A stretch of DNA of 64,000 bases from Glandiceps talaboti (Eukaryota > Hemichordata > Enteropneusta > Spengelidae): the NCBI RefSeq assembly GCF_964340395.1, contig NC_135554.1, forward strand, positions 6,133,975 through 6,197,974, in the 5' to 3' direction. Positions 36,246 through 56,399 of this stretch are shown piece after piece. The notes beneath the pieces were generated by a model. That model ran no database searches and was not told the origin of the DNA. It was given only the letters and a program-made list of their open reading frames with translations. Position numbers and translations under genes: made by a program. Each line of letters begins with the position of its first letter. Position 1 is the stretch's first letter.

Positions 36246-36349
36246 TCATGATCACGATCAGAAATCCTGTCATTTGTGCGATTTGTTATTCAAATTATAC
36301 AATTAAATGAAAATTCCTACACTCTGAATAGTGTTGCACCTCAACCTAC

Positions 36350-36433
36350 CAAACTTAGTTCGACTACTCTTTGGAAAACCAAATTTCCGAGGGTATTTAC
36401 GAGATGTACTTTATGTTTCTTGGACGACATCAT
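36350..36433 (-). CDS. Speculative first coding exon for the exon-array gene
   Basis: On the minus strand an ATGATG at 36433 opens 28 codons (MMSSKKHKVHLVNTLGNLVF..) ending in phase 0 at a good donor, GTAGGT. Phase 0 is what the array exons require. Nothing else links the two; it is only the nearest suitable start upstream. Confidence 0.15.
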
Positions 36434-37022
36434 TTTCAATGCCGATCTTCGGATTTTCGGTAAGTTTCGGAAACAATCGGAAGCCAATGCCTCCGAGCTC
36501 CGTTCCATTTCTCACGTTCGGTAATGCTCGATTGACACTTGTGCTCGATTAAGTAGATCTCCCCACCCGAACGTCAACTCGGCAAAGCAAAAACCGATAT
36601 TCCGAGTCCGATAACATATTGAGTATGATCGATTTAGATCATCTATATTACGTTACTAACGGAAAGAGAGAGTTCACTTTTAAGGCTTTTCTTAGAAATT
36701 TGAAATAATCAAAGTACAAAACCAATTTTCCATGTAACTTGTACATTTTTAGCAGCTGAATAGCCGACCGACTGAAAAGCCGGGCAAACTGGTCGGTGGC
36801 CAGCTAAAATGAACACGCTGAATCACAAGTCTCAAAAAATGGCAGTCCAGGCTATTCTTTTAGTTGTATCTCTGCACATTCCAACCATTTCTTTAGTGGG
36901 CTTCAAATTCTTGATTTATTTAAATTACACAAACCTCAACATTGAACTTCCATGTATGACTTATTATAATATTAAACAAGAAGTTACCTCCCCACCTTCC
37001 ACATTATTGCACTCCACCATTT
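36434..37022. other. Intergenic region
   Basis: No gene recognised. A GC-richer patch at 36420-36600 contrasts with the AT-rich flanks. Confidence 0.35.
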
Positions 37023-38240
37023 TTACCTCCCGTAAGGGTACGGGAGGTATTAAAAGGGGAAGGTGTGTCTGTGTGTGTGTCTGTCTGTCTGTCTGTCTGT
37101 CTGTGTCATCATTTTCTAAACATCGGCTGGCTCAAATGTAATGAAATTTGGGATATATAATCTTTAGGGTAATAGCTAGACCTGATTAGGTTTTGAGCCA
37201 GATCTGTTAATGTTTAATTAGAGAAATTTGCATATTAATGAAATCAACTAATTACGCAATATCTTAAGACTGCATACTTCAATTTCAATATAATTTAGTA
37301 TATTCGTTTAACATAACAACATACATTTGTCCTATAAAATTCGTTGATGTATCTTACGGCGTTAATGAATAATTTGCATAATTAATTATTTTTGGTAATT
37401 AGGCTATATCTTAAGAATACATATTTCAAATTCAACATAATTTAGTACACACGTTAAACATAAGAAAACACATATGTCCTATCAAGTTTGTTGATGCACC
37501 ATACAGTGTTAACGAATAATTTGCATAATTAATGATTTTCGGTAATTAGGCTATATCTTAAGAATACATACTTCAATTCCAATATAATTCAGTACACACG
37601 TTAACCATAACAATCACATATGTCCTGTAAAGCTTGTTGGTGTACCTTTCAGTGTTAATGAATAATTTGCATAATTAATTATTCTTGGTAATTAGGCTAT
37701 ATCTTACGACTGCATACTTCAATTTCAATACAATTCAGTACATACATTAACCATAACAATTGTGTATGTCCTATAAAGTTAGCTGATGTACCTTACAGTT
37801 TTAATGAATAATTTGCATAATTAATGATTTTCGGTAATTAGGCTATACTTCAATTTCAATACAATTTAGTACATATGTTAACCATAACAAAGCGGATATG
37901 TCCTATAAAATCTTTTATATAGCTTAGTTTTAATGAAAAATTTGCATTATTAATGATTTTAGGTAACTAGGTTGTATCTTAAAAATGCAAGCTTCAAATT
38001 TCGTATAATATAATACGTACATCAACCATAATAATACGCACCTGTCCTATGAAGTTTGTTGCTACAACTTTTAATGAGTATTTTGAATAGTGAATGATAT
38101 TCAGTAATTAAGCAGTATCATACACTCTTACATACATTAACCTAAGAAAGCACGCTTGTCCAAAAACAAAGCCTGTTACCATAGTTTTTAAGTTTAATGA
38201 GCTATTTACATAATTAGTGATTCCCTTACGGGAGGCATTC
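37023..38240. repeat. Element with CCCTTACGGGAGG ends and AT-rich tandem repeats
   Basis: Left end: TACCTCCCGTA-AGGG-TACGGGAGGTA (37024-37049), a perfect 11-bp palindromic arm. Right end: CCCTTACGGGAGG at 38224-38236, the inverse of the left-hand CCTCCCGTAAGGG. Inside are (GTCT)n at 37076-37105 and about six diverged tandem units of 130-170 bp, each with AATAATTTGCATAATTAAT, GGTAATTAGGCTATATCTTA and CAATATAATTTAGTACA. A solo unit lies at 680-830. Probably a non-autonomous mobile or satellite-bearing element. Confidence 0.7.
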
Positions 38241-38392
38241 AGTTTAAATCTGGTTATGATTATAGTACTAGCTAGGTTAAATGTTAGGGGATGACATTTC
38301 AAACAACAACAAAATGTGTTCCCTGATCCGAAACACATTTTAGAGGGGATCGTTAAATAGGGGGATCTGTAGCGGTTGTGACGTAGTAATTC

Positions 38393-40127
38393 AATTCAAT
38401 TCTTTATTTACTTTGAGCAATTTCTGCTCGTCAGTTACAGAACTAGAAAAAAAAATCGTCACAAAGAAAACGTGGTGAAGAATGTACTAATACAATTTAC
38501 ATTAATATATGCACAGAACGTAGGATGCCTGCTTGTTTTAAATATCTACCTAAATTGCAAAGCTGCTTTACATTTTCCATGGACAGTAGTTGTACAAGTT
38601 TAAAGACGGATGGCTTTTTCCAATAATATGGCTTAATAAAACGGACTCGTAATTCTCTATATAATATATATTAAGTATAAAATGAAATTCGTCCTCGACA
38701 TCATTATTACAGTGTGGACAATTTCTCATACGCCTTAGTTTACCATGATAACGCCCAGTTTCTAAGGTTAAATTATGGGACGAGAGACGGTATTTGGAAA
38801 TCAATTTCTTATACAAACTTGGTATCGGCTTACCCAAATATTATTGCAAACGGAATGCATCATTCAAGTATTTATAAAATACACATTTTGGCGATTCATC
38901 AATTTGTGCCACAAGGCTCTGTTGCGCTTGGTCAAAAATCCTTTGCTTAATAACCACAAGATACTTTTTATCCAGACACTGATTAGACCAGATACTGCCG
39001 AAACCTAAAGACAGTAACTCCTGTTTAATATGAAATAACCAATTCACCTCGTTGCCATTTTCTACTCTATCATACATATATTCATAACAACCTTTCAAAA
39101 TACAATTGTTTGTGTCTAATAATTTACACCAGTAGCTTATCATACGGTACATTATAGTATATTTCATTGGATACCGACCAAGCTCCTGGTACACCATAGC
39201 ATTACATGTAGACTTCTTCACACCTAGTATTCGTTTACAAAAATCTAAATGAACCCTTTCAATGAAATGTCCTTTCTGCCTACCCCATACCTCAGATGCA
39301 TAGTTTAAAATACTACCGACATAACAGTCAAATAATGACAACAAAGTCTCATGGTTCAGGTACAGTGATTTGGTATTGCGATACATAGCAAACAAAGCCT
39401 TTCTACCTTGTTCCGCTATTTGGTTTTCAGCCACGCTAAATCTGTTATTATAATAAAGTAGAATGTCAAGGTATGTAAATCTATAAACCATTTCAAGGAT
39501 TTGACCATTGTGGACCCATTGCTCAAAATTTCTCACCCTACCACCCTTCCTGAAAACCATGACCTTTGTTTTTCGAATATTTACTTCAAGGCCCCATTCA
39601 CGGGAGTAATTACAAAGATAGTCAAACTGGCGTTGTAGCCCTTCAACACTTTCAGAAAATAGTACCAAATCGTCAGCATACATTAAAAGAAAAAGACTCA
39701 AGGATTTACAATCAAAGGGAATACAATCATTAGTCAAAAATCCCATTTCCAAGTCATTAATATACAATGAAAATAGAATAGGAGACAATACTTCTCCTTG
39801 CATTAACCCAAGAGTACTAGAGAAAAAATCTGACTGGAAGCCATTGACTGTGACACAAGACCTGACATTTAAGTACATAGACCGAATTATGTTCAAGATT
39901 TTACCCCTTATACCTATTTTTGATAGTTTATACCATAATTTGTATCGGTTTATAGAGTCAAAAGCCTTCTTGAAGTCTATAAATGCACAATATAAACGTT
40001 TTCTATTTGACAAAGATTTTGCAATAAAATTATTCAAAGCAAATATTGCATCCACAGTACTCAAGCCAGGCATAAAGCCAAACTGGGCATCGGTAATAAG
40101 GAATTTTGGTATTATAACGTAATACAT
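38393..40127 (-). mobile_element. 5'-truncated LINE, copy C
   Basis: The minus-strand frame from 40127 starts inside the RT fingers (ITDAQFGFMPGLSTVDAIFA), then YCAFIDFKKAFDSINRYKLW, GLMQGEVLSPILFSLYINDL, catalytic LMYADDLVLFSESVEG and thumb LEVNIRKTKVMVF. An in-frame TAA at 38841 interrupts it. The same frame continues to 38568 with ISKYRLSSHNLTLETGRYHG and NCPHCNNDVEDEFHF, a Cys/His zinc-binding end. The 3' tip (GAAATTGCTCAAAGTAAATA then AAGAATTGAATT) lies at 38393-38425; a tiny fragment of this same tip recurs at 48326-48356. Endonuclease missing; clade not assigned beyond CR1/I-like. Confidence 0.85.
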
Positions 40128-42130
<2,003 letters not shown>

Positions 42131-42141
42131 TGATATCATAT

Positions 42142-42215
42142 GATATGATGTTTATTGCATGAAAGGCCACAGGCCCAAAGAGCATACAAAACTTGTTTCG
42201 AAAAACAACAACAAA
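42142..42215 (-). mobile_element. Short LINE 3'-end fragment
   Basis: The minus strand reads GGGCCTGTGGCCTTTCATGC then AATAAACATCATATCATA, the style of a LINE 3' terminus ending in AATAAA. Only the tip is present; the family is unknown and the call is tentative. Confidence 0.35.
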
Positions 42216-42434
42216 CAAAAATAACTGTTAGAGCTATGATAGCTATGAGTACTGTATTGTTATGACATGGAGTCACATTAGAGTGAAGCATGTCACATAA
42301 TAGAAACAATTATCAAAACATCACATAAATAATTATTGAAAATCAAATGGAAAATCGCTTACTATAACGACATTATGAACGTAAAGGGTGTTGTCATAAA
42401 ATGCAGTGTGTGTCTATGTATGTATGTATGTTAG

Positions 42435-42672
42435 AAAGAAATGCATAAGGAACAAATAAACCAGTCTATATGACTGTTAAATGCGACGTTTCGAATAAAT
42501 ATTCTTTTTCAAAGGAAAAATTGGCGAGACACAGAAATGCCAGGTCAAAACCCGAACATTTCTAAATATAATGGAACAAAACCGCGCGTGATATATAAAC
42601 GGTTATACGTGGGATAAGTTCTTAAATTCGCACGCACCAAATAGAACCCTATAGAATACGCCTGAAATTAAA
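42435..42672 (+). repeat. Penelope-terminal-repeat-like repeat, copy 2
   Basis: Second copy of the repeat at 23025-23268, with the same borders (AAATGCATAAGGAAC.. start, ..GAATACGCCTGAAATTAAAAA end), again next to a (TATG)n tract. The start motif also occurs at 51897-51915 beside another (TATG)n tract. Confidence 0.65.
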
Positions 42673-42677
42673 AAAAA

Positions 42678-42680
<3 letters not shown>

Positions 42681-42708
<28 letters not shown>

Positions 42709-42714
42709 TGTATG

Positions 42715-42746
<32 letters not shown>

Positions 42747-42848
42747 TGTATGTATCGACTACTCTCTCTCCCTCTATCTCTCTCTCTAGTTATCTATCTA
42801 CCTACCTACCTACCTACCTACCTACCTACCTACCTACCTACCTACCTA
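42681..42848. repeat. (TATG)n and (TACC)n microsatellites
   Basis: (TATG)n at 42681-42756, CT-rich spacer, then (TACC)n at 42798-42848. The poly-(YVCM) and (PTYL) frames here are repeat artefacts. Confidence 0.95.
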
Positions 42849-43693
42849 TCAATCCATCTAAGAATGGTCACGAATGCATGTTTACTTTATTTATTCCTAA
42901 ATTGTATATTCTAGTCATGTATGGTTTCTAATTATGCATTTCTGAGTGTCTTTGTCTGTTCTCACATTCACGTTGTCATCGACAGCAAACAGTGAATTTG
43001 GTACTATAATATACATAGTACACGTGTGCTTATTATGGTAGATGTATCTACCAACTGCTGTGGAATTGTAGGTGTGCATTCTTTAGAGATTGCTTTAATT
43101 TGTTTTTGGTCTAGGTTTGGGTTGGTTTGTTTAGGAAATGGTAAATATACTAACTTGGGTGTACTGTATGGTACACAATCATGAGAGATTTCTTTACAAA
43201 TATAGTGTGGGCTTTGCGAAAAAGGTCACACATTGGGCTGTACTTGGAGATACTTAGTAAGCAAGGTTTTATCTTTCAATTTTGATTCTTGGCAGAAACA
43301 GCATCCCCATGATATGGTGAGGGTATGAGAGGGGATGTCCTGGAATGGAATATTAATAGAGAACCATTTGATTTACATTCTATGGTAACTTTAAAAGTTG
43401 ATTAGTGTCAGATTATTGTATGTATCTATTATTAATACTTTCACTATATCTATAGCACCATTGAATCTTAATTTAGTTGTGCTAAGAACACTTTCGATTT
43501 ACAATCCATTGCAGCCTTTGTAAGTGATTAGGATTAACACATGCACACTGTAACCGCTATCCTATCAGGTACTCAATTACATATTCCCTTCTGACAGTTC
43601 ATAAATATTAAAGTTTTTCTGCCTTTTCAAAAACTTAAGGAAAAAATAATGATGAAGGTAATGGTGATTAAGAGAAACAAATATGTACACAAC

Positions 43694-43737
<44 letters not shown>

Positions 43738-45782
43738 TACATATATTCTAAATCTAAATGGAACATGGTAGTTTAGATATTGTACATCATGATAGCCGGT
43801 ACAAGAGGAACATTTTATACACATTAACTATCAAAACCGTTATTTTGTATAATGTTTATAACATGAAATTCCACACGATGAACGGGGATACATGACTGTG
43901 AGGGCGCCCTAATGTCATCACTTCAGCTACAATATTAATGTGAGAAATGAATTCAAATAATTATAGCAATGTATTTTCCTCATCCTTATGGCAATAGAAG
44001 TGAATTATTAAACAGAACACATGTAGCAATGAAGTACAATTTTAGGTTTTCTTTACATTCATAGTCGGGAGAACGTAAATCGATAGTATAATGAAATGAT
44101 AGATACTAGTAGTAGTTTGAAATCGTAACTTACCAATTTGATTTTATAGCATCGATGGTGTGTGTCGTTGTGTGAGTGATATTTATGCAAAGTGTAGTAT
44201 AAAAAGTTAATTTCTCTTTTTTTCTCTATGATAGTTAACTTGCCAAATATTAGAATTTGTTACACATTTAGCAGCTGGTGTTCAACTCACAATTTCTAGA
44301 AAGTATCTAGCATAAATATGACATATATTCCTTTATGTTGTGATAGTGCATGCAATCATTGTTTGTTGACATGTTTGTTGAAACTGGTTTTGCACATAGC
44401 AGACGAAATGGCTAATTTACAGTAATTTTAGTCCTGGATATGTTCAACTTTGAAGCTGCCTTCTACACATTTAAGATAATGGTATTTTTTGGACCAAAAA
44501 CAACAACTGATATTCAGCTTTTACATTGACGGTTTATTTTGTATGTGCAATTTGAAAGATTTTAAAATCAGACAATTGTTTGTTACATGTATTAATTTGT
44601 TAACAACTTTGGTGTTTTTGTTCTTGTTATTGTTGAAAAAGGCTGACCAACTATTGAAAGGTTAATTTTCCCATGTCTTAGGAGTCATCAAGTCAATATA
44701 TATCCCCCCCCCCTCACCAACACTATGCATATATTTTCGAGTACCACCTCCCTCAAATGCCCCCCCCCCCCCCAAGTTTTTGTGAAAGCAGCCTTATTTC
44801 ATAAACGCTGAAAAAAACCTTAGAGATTGCTCACAAATATTGAAAATATTAACACTGCCTTATAATTAGGTGGCGCGCCTCCAGAGAAAATGAGAATATC
44901 GGATTTCCAAATTGTGCGGATTTCAGCACATCGAAACAATTTTTTTTTACTTCTTTCTGTTGGAACAATTTATTCTCAAGCCATTACTTACTTAAATGTT
45001 TTTTTCTTCATCACATGCTGAAAAATATTCCCCCAAATCCTCCACCCCCTTCCGGTTCTCCCCTTAGCTCACAATTGACTGTGACTATCACAGTTGCTGT
45101 CATAGTTGTCCGAGGTAAATTTGATAAACAAAGGCTATATCGCGCAAGGTCATCTACCAACAAATCTGCAAATGGTAAACACGACGCAGAGGTCATCACT
45201 CTAAAAGGCGACGAGGTCATTCATGCTAGTATAGGTCACGAGATCTGCCCATTACCGATTTGCTGTGCCTATAGACAAAACAATTCTTGCTAAAAGTTAA
45301 GGTAAGGTATATTTCTGTCAAATCTTTATATTCTTAATGACAAGGTAGTTTTAGCTAAATATAACATAATCACCTCAAAGTTTGTTGATCGTCATTTTGA
45401 CAACGAAGTAACTAAGTGGACGTACTTGTACGGAAAACTATGAACAACGACAGTTCAAATTAGAAACGCCATTCAAGTTAGATTCTCTCACAAATCCCAG
45501 TGATATATACATATAGGTGATACATTCAAACTATTCGTCAGCTACACTATGTACACGTACCACGTAGAATGGTCCTACGATTTAATTAGTGGGCTTTTTC
45601 CAATAAAACAAAATGGTGATGATTTGTAAGCTGTGTCATTCCTGATACATTACAACAAAAGTTCGTTTATTGTCACCGACACCAATTGCCCACTATATGT
45701 ACACAACATTATAAGGGAGTCTCCATTTTTAAATTATTTAAATTATTTTTAATTTCCCTAACATTCGTAATAATACAAATAA
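42849..45782. other. Intergenic region upstream of the aldo-keto reductase gene
   Basis: Contains (CAGA)n at 43696-43736 and C-runs at 44704-44714 and 44761-44774. A 92-codon plus frame at 45015-45293 with a hydrophobic stretch (LTVTITVAVIVV) matches no family known to me. No exon could be supported. Confidence 0.4.
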
Positions 45783-45803
45783 ATGTACTATTCACCTACA
45801 GTT

Positions 45804-52987
<7,184 letters not shown>

Positions 52988-53279
52988 GAAGTAATGGCGT
53001 TACAAATATATATATATATGTGATAATTTAGTGATAATTTAATGATAAATTACTAACAGTTGCATCAGAAAACTGGTTCTGGGGTAAAAACAAAGAATTC
53101 GTTTCATCTTCTGTAAACTATATCTAGTTATTAGTATTAATAGTAAGTTCGCCAAGTTTATACACAATTTGTAAAATTGCACATATTACTATTGCTAGTG
53201 AATGTTTGAAATTTGATTTGCTTTCTTTATTTTTTACCAGAATTACAAATTAATGAGTTGATTAATAATTTCAAATTTC

Positions 53280-53285
53280 AATAAA
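53280..53285 (+). terminator. Poly(A) signal AATAAA of the aldo-keto reductase gene
   Basis: First AATAAA downstream of the stop codon at 52985-52987, in AT-rich sequence. Confidence 0.6.
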
Positions 53286-53589
53286 GTTGTTCTAGAGGAC
53301 GGGCTGAGGGCTACTAGCAAAGGTGATACAATTGTGCTTTTCAGCACCATATCAATCTGCCTGCTAATATCATGGTAAATAGTTTAAATAAAAGTTAACG
53401 CGGTATCGTTGTTTAGTATATTGTCACGAGTGGTCTTTTGGTTAACGTTGTTGGCATGATCGTTTGATGGTTGAATGACCAGTGTTCATCACTTGTTCTG
53501 TAACGTTGTTGACAACTGATCGGGTGTTGTTGGTATTTTCTGTTGTATTATTCATATGTTGATCGGTGTTACTGGAATGTGCGTTATTG

Positions 53590-54017
53590 TCATTTACAAC
53601 CTATTATTGATATTCATCTTGGTTAATGGTGATCATGTTGGGGTTATTTTCACTTTTATTTTCGGGTGATGTTTGTTCTTGTTGGCAGTTGCGTTGTATA
53701 TGTCCCTTTGGCTTACATTTGAAGCATCTAATTTCGTCTGTCGATAAATAAACTTTATAGTTTCTGTCTTCAAACTGGATAAAGGTTGGCCCATCTACAA
53801 TTCCGTTGAGATCGTTGTCGAGTAGAACGTATGCCTGTCTTCGGAATGATTTTACATGTTTTAGGCTCTCAGTTTTACATCCTATAGTGGAATGGATTTA
53901 ACGGCACTTACGATTTTTCCAAATCTTGATAATTCGTGTTCGATAGATTGGTTGGGAATGAATGGTGGTACACCGGAAACGACGATTTTTGTTGCTGGTT
54001 TTACGAGTAGTGTAACC
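53590..54017 (-). pseudogene. LINE ORF1 (gag-like, CCHC) remnant
   Basis: The minus strand reads VVTLLVKPATKIVVSGVPPF, then EHELSRFGKIVSAVKSIPL, an RRM-like ORF1 core. A frameshift near 53884 leads into LKHVKSFRRQAYVLLDND, VYLSTDEIRCFKCKPKGHIQ and RNC, where Cys-X2-Cys-X4-His-X4-Cys forms a zinc knuckle. This combination is typical of the first ORF of some non-LTR retrotransposons. No RT follows downstream (to the left), so it is an isolated decayed fragment. Confidence 0.7.
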
Positions 54018-55510
54018 ACTCGGTCACCTATAACTCACAATTCAAAAGCATAGAATACCTAGAATAATGGTCTTCAATATCTCAATTAATATCATAACTA
54101 GGCAATGCCCAGAAATGGTTGCATTTGGTTACCCTATTAGGTTATTATTATCCTAAAATCAGAGATAACTCCTAAACAGTGAATAATTTTGACACATTCA
54201 CTTGTTTGTCGCTCATTGAGAAACGGTGTGATTCAAAATTTGGAGTCGCCAGTTTGGCCAAAATAGCGCAAGTCTGAGTTCATAGAACGCGCATGCGTAG
54301 TCATTGACCCTCTGCGCGAGCTACATACTTACCTGCATACTCACCATTTGCCGCACAATTAAATATAGCTAAATGAAGTATACATTATTATGTTGAAGCG
54401 GCAGTACATTTTTGCTAATGTTGGTTTCATTTGGTGCAAGGAACCACAAATCAAGAGCAAAATATTTCAAGGCTCCCCTTTCAGACCATCAGCATTGTTA
54501 TACCCTTTTGCAATTGAAACTCATGATCCAAAAAATCTGTTTCGGCACCATTTTGAATAGTATTCTGCCTTCTTTCCTTGTATATTTTTGTCCAGACGCG
54601 TTACATTATTTTCTGTTGATGCAGCATGTACTACTACTATGTGTATCATAACACGGAAAGTCGGGTTGACGTCATGCTCAGTTTAGATTGAGATGATCGA
54701 CATACTGCCACTTCCAACGACATGGTGAAAAAGAATGCTTTGTTACATGTAATCAATTCAAAATAATTACGCAGATAATGGGCGGAAAAAACCCCAAAAT
54801 TTACTTCTTTAAAAAAAAAGATTTACAGGTTCGTTATTATTTCGGGGGAGTTTGAATTTATTCTGTGATTTGGCACGCTCGGTATGTGTAACAGGGTGTA
54901 CAGCCTTCAATGCAAATGCCAAAACCACGTAAAATAGGATGTCATTATTTCCGGGTTTACACATGAGGTAAAAGAAGGGTTTCGATTCCACCAAAAAGTA
55001 TTACAAGAGAAATCGGCTAAAATATGGGCAATAATGTAATATGTGTTTATAAAAAAGATCGCTTGCTAAGAAAACACTTGAGCTATAGATCAACCCGGTA
55101 CCCGACTACGTGAAGGTCATCGACCCCGGGAAGACAAAGAGAAGATGTCTGGAGGGGGGGGGGGCACTTATAAACAAAATACAGGGGTGTGTGTGTCGCT
55201 GGACATTCACTTGGCATGGGCACTCCAATCTCGAAAATGCACTTTTGGGTAGAGGAAGTTTGGTAAATTAAACCAACTTGGGAGAATTTTGAACAATCTA
55301 AAAATATCAGACCCTTGGCTAGGGAAATTTTCACTAAAATCGACCCTTCAGTGCGGCATAGTACATCAAATATAGAAGGTACCCCTACCGGGAGTTGATG
55401 GGGGTTCGGTCAATGTAGCTTTTACATGTATATAGAAAAAGTACTTTATCTCATGCTCATTCACTCACTCACTCGCTCAAATTGACCATTTCACTTTATT
55501 TTCACCAGAC
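54018..55510. other. Intergenic region
   Basis: No exon recognised. A plus-strand open frame at 54412-54651 is unlike known proteins. A G-run is at 55146-55157. Confidence 0.35.
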
Positions 55511-55523
55511 GGCTATGGTAGTT

Positions 55524-55558
55524 CTCTTTTTGGAGGATGTGTGGCCCTCAAAAGGGCC
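55524..55558 (-). terminator. Mirror-image histone-type 3' stem-loop, minus strand
   Basis: On the minus strand, GGCCCTTTTGAGGGCC (55543-55558; 6-bp stem, TTTG loop) is followed by CTCCAAAAAGAG (55524-55535). It matches the plus-strand 3' end at 56358-56393 in inverted orientation over about 50 bases. No minus-strand gene that would use it was found in the 180 bases available. Confidence 0.6.
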
Positions 55559-55743
55559 GTTTGGTTTGTGCATAGACCCTACGTACACCCAGGGAGGGAG
55601 CGATGGTTTTGGTTGCGTGGATATCTCACTGGAAAATATTCAAGCGCTTTCCATTTCAAATTTGCAATTCAAAACCGATTGCCACTTTTTTTGGAAACTG
55701 TCGTTTTACTCAGTTGCAACGTCAGTTCCAGTTTGTCATCAAG

Positions 55744-56328
55744 ATGAGCAGCAAGATACTGATTGCCGTCAATGACGTTCAAAGGGACGCTATCAAGGCT
55801 CTCTTTGCAAACTCCGGATGGGAACTGGTTATTGATTCCGAGTCACCCGACCTTGACAACACTGGCGTTGTTGAGTCAACTGACGAGGTCTCGGCCAGCA
55901 ACGACAGCGGTATCGATATCGGTGACGAGGCCTCGGCCATCAATGACAGTGGTATCGGGGACGATCTTCAAGATCAAAACAACGACATTGCTTTGCATCA
56001 AAACGAATGTCCGCACTGCCTTTGCTACCCGTGTGTCACAACATACCGACAAGACTGGCTTGGTATGGGCCAGGAACCTTGTGACGAAAATGTTTTGGTT
56101 CGCCATCGGCTCTACCGAAAGTATTGGAATATGCTCGACCGAAGAAATGCGCGGAACGATCCACGCTACTTACATAGGAAGCAGCAACTAATGCAGGCTG
56201 ATGATGTTGCCATCAGTCGTAGGGAAGTGATGCCTAAATGCGTCACTTCGCAGGTACGGTCTCTTTATCCAAATTTACCCGGTGTGCCGTACAGAGGTCA
56301 TAGCTGTATGGGCGTAAGCTCGGTCTAA
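55744..56328 (+). CDS. Intronless gene with P2X7 ballast-like (P2RX7 C-terminal) domain, 194 aa
   Basis: The ATG at 55744 is chosen because MSSKILIAVNDVQRDAIKAL starts a sensible protein; the frame is open further upstream. Residues 1-90 are acidic with two imperfect repeats (SNDSGIDIGDEASAINDSGI). Residues 95-190 resemble the cytoplasmic ballast domain of P2X7 receptors: ECPHCLCYPCVTTYRQDWLG (Cys-rich, probable zinc site), ENVLVRHRLYRKYWNMLDRR, DPRYLHRKQ, REVMPKCVTSQVRSLYPNLP and YRGHS. Compared from memory, vertebrate P2X7 has the same order (N..LR..AYR.Y, then LPSC..R..FP). There are no membrane segments, so it is a soluble stand-alone ballast protein, a type reported in invertebrates; function unknown. 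A histone-type 3' stem-loop follows the stop by 29 bases, and no AATAAA was seen before it. Confidence 0.7.
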   Translation: MSSKILIAVNDVQRDAIKALFANSGWELVIDSESPDLDNTGVVESTDEVSASNDSGIDIGDEASAINDSGIGDDLQDQNNDIALHQNECPHCLCYPCVTTYRQDWLGMGQEPCDENVLVRHRLYRKYWNMLDRRNARNDPRYLHRKQQLMQADDVAISRREVMPKCVTSQVRSLYPNLPGVPYRGHSCMGVSSV

Positions 56329-56357
56329 CCGAACGGCTGAAAAGCCACAAACCAAAC

Positions 56358-56393
56358 GGCCCTTTTCAGGGCCACCACATCCTCCAAAAAGAG
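56358..56393 (+). terminator. Histone-type 3' stem-loop and downstream purine element
   Basis: GGCCCTTTTCAGGGCC (56358-56373) has the 6-bp stem and TTTC loop of replication-dependent histone mRNAs, with the usual CAAAC before it and ACCAC after it. CCAAAAAGAG at 56384-56393 is positioned like the histone downstream element that pairs with U7 snRNA. It is unexpected behind a non-histone gene. Confidence 0.75.
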
Positions 56394-56399
56394 TGTACC

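Noticed and set aside
55560-55743. A histone gene on the minus strand feeding the left stem-loop
   Set aside because: None of the histone C-terminal sequences can be read in the 180 bases available.
55482-56191. Alternative plus frames overlapping the ballast gene
   Set aside because: They lack the conserved Cys-rich and YPNLP blocks and end within the gene.
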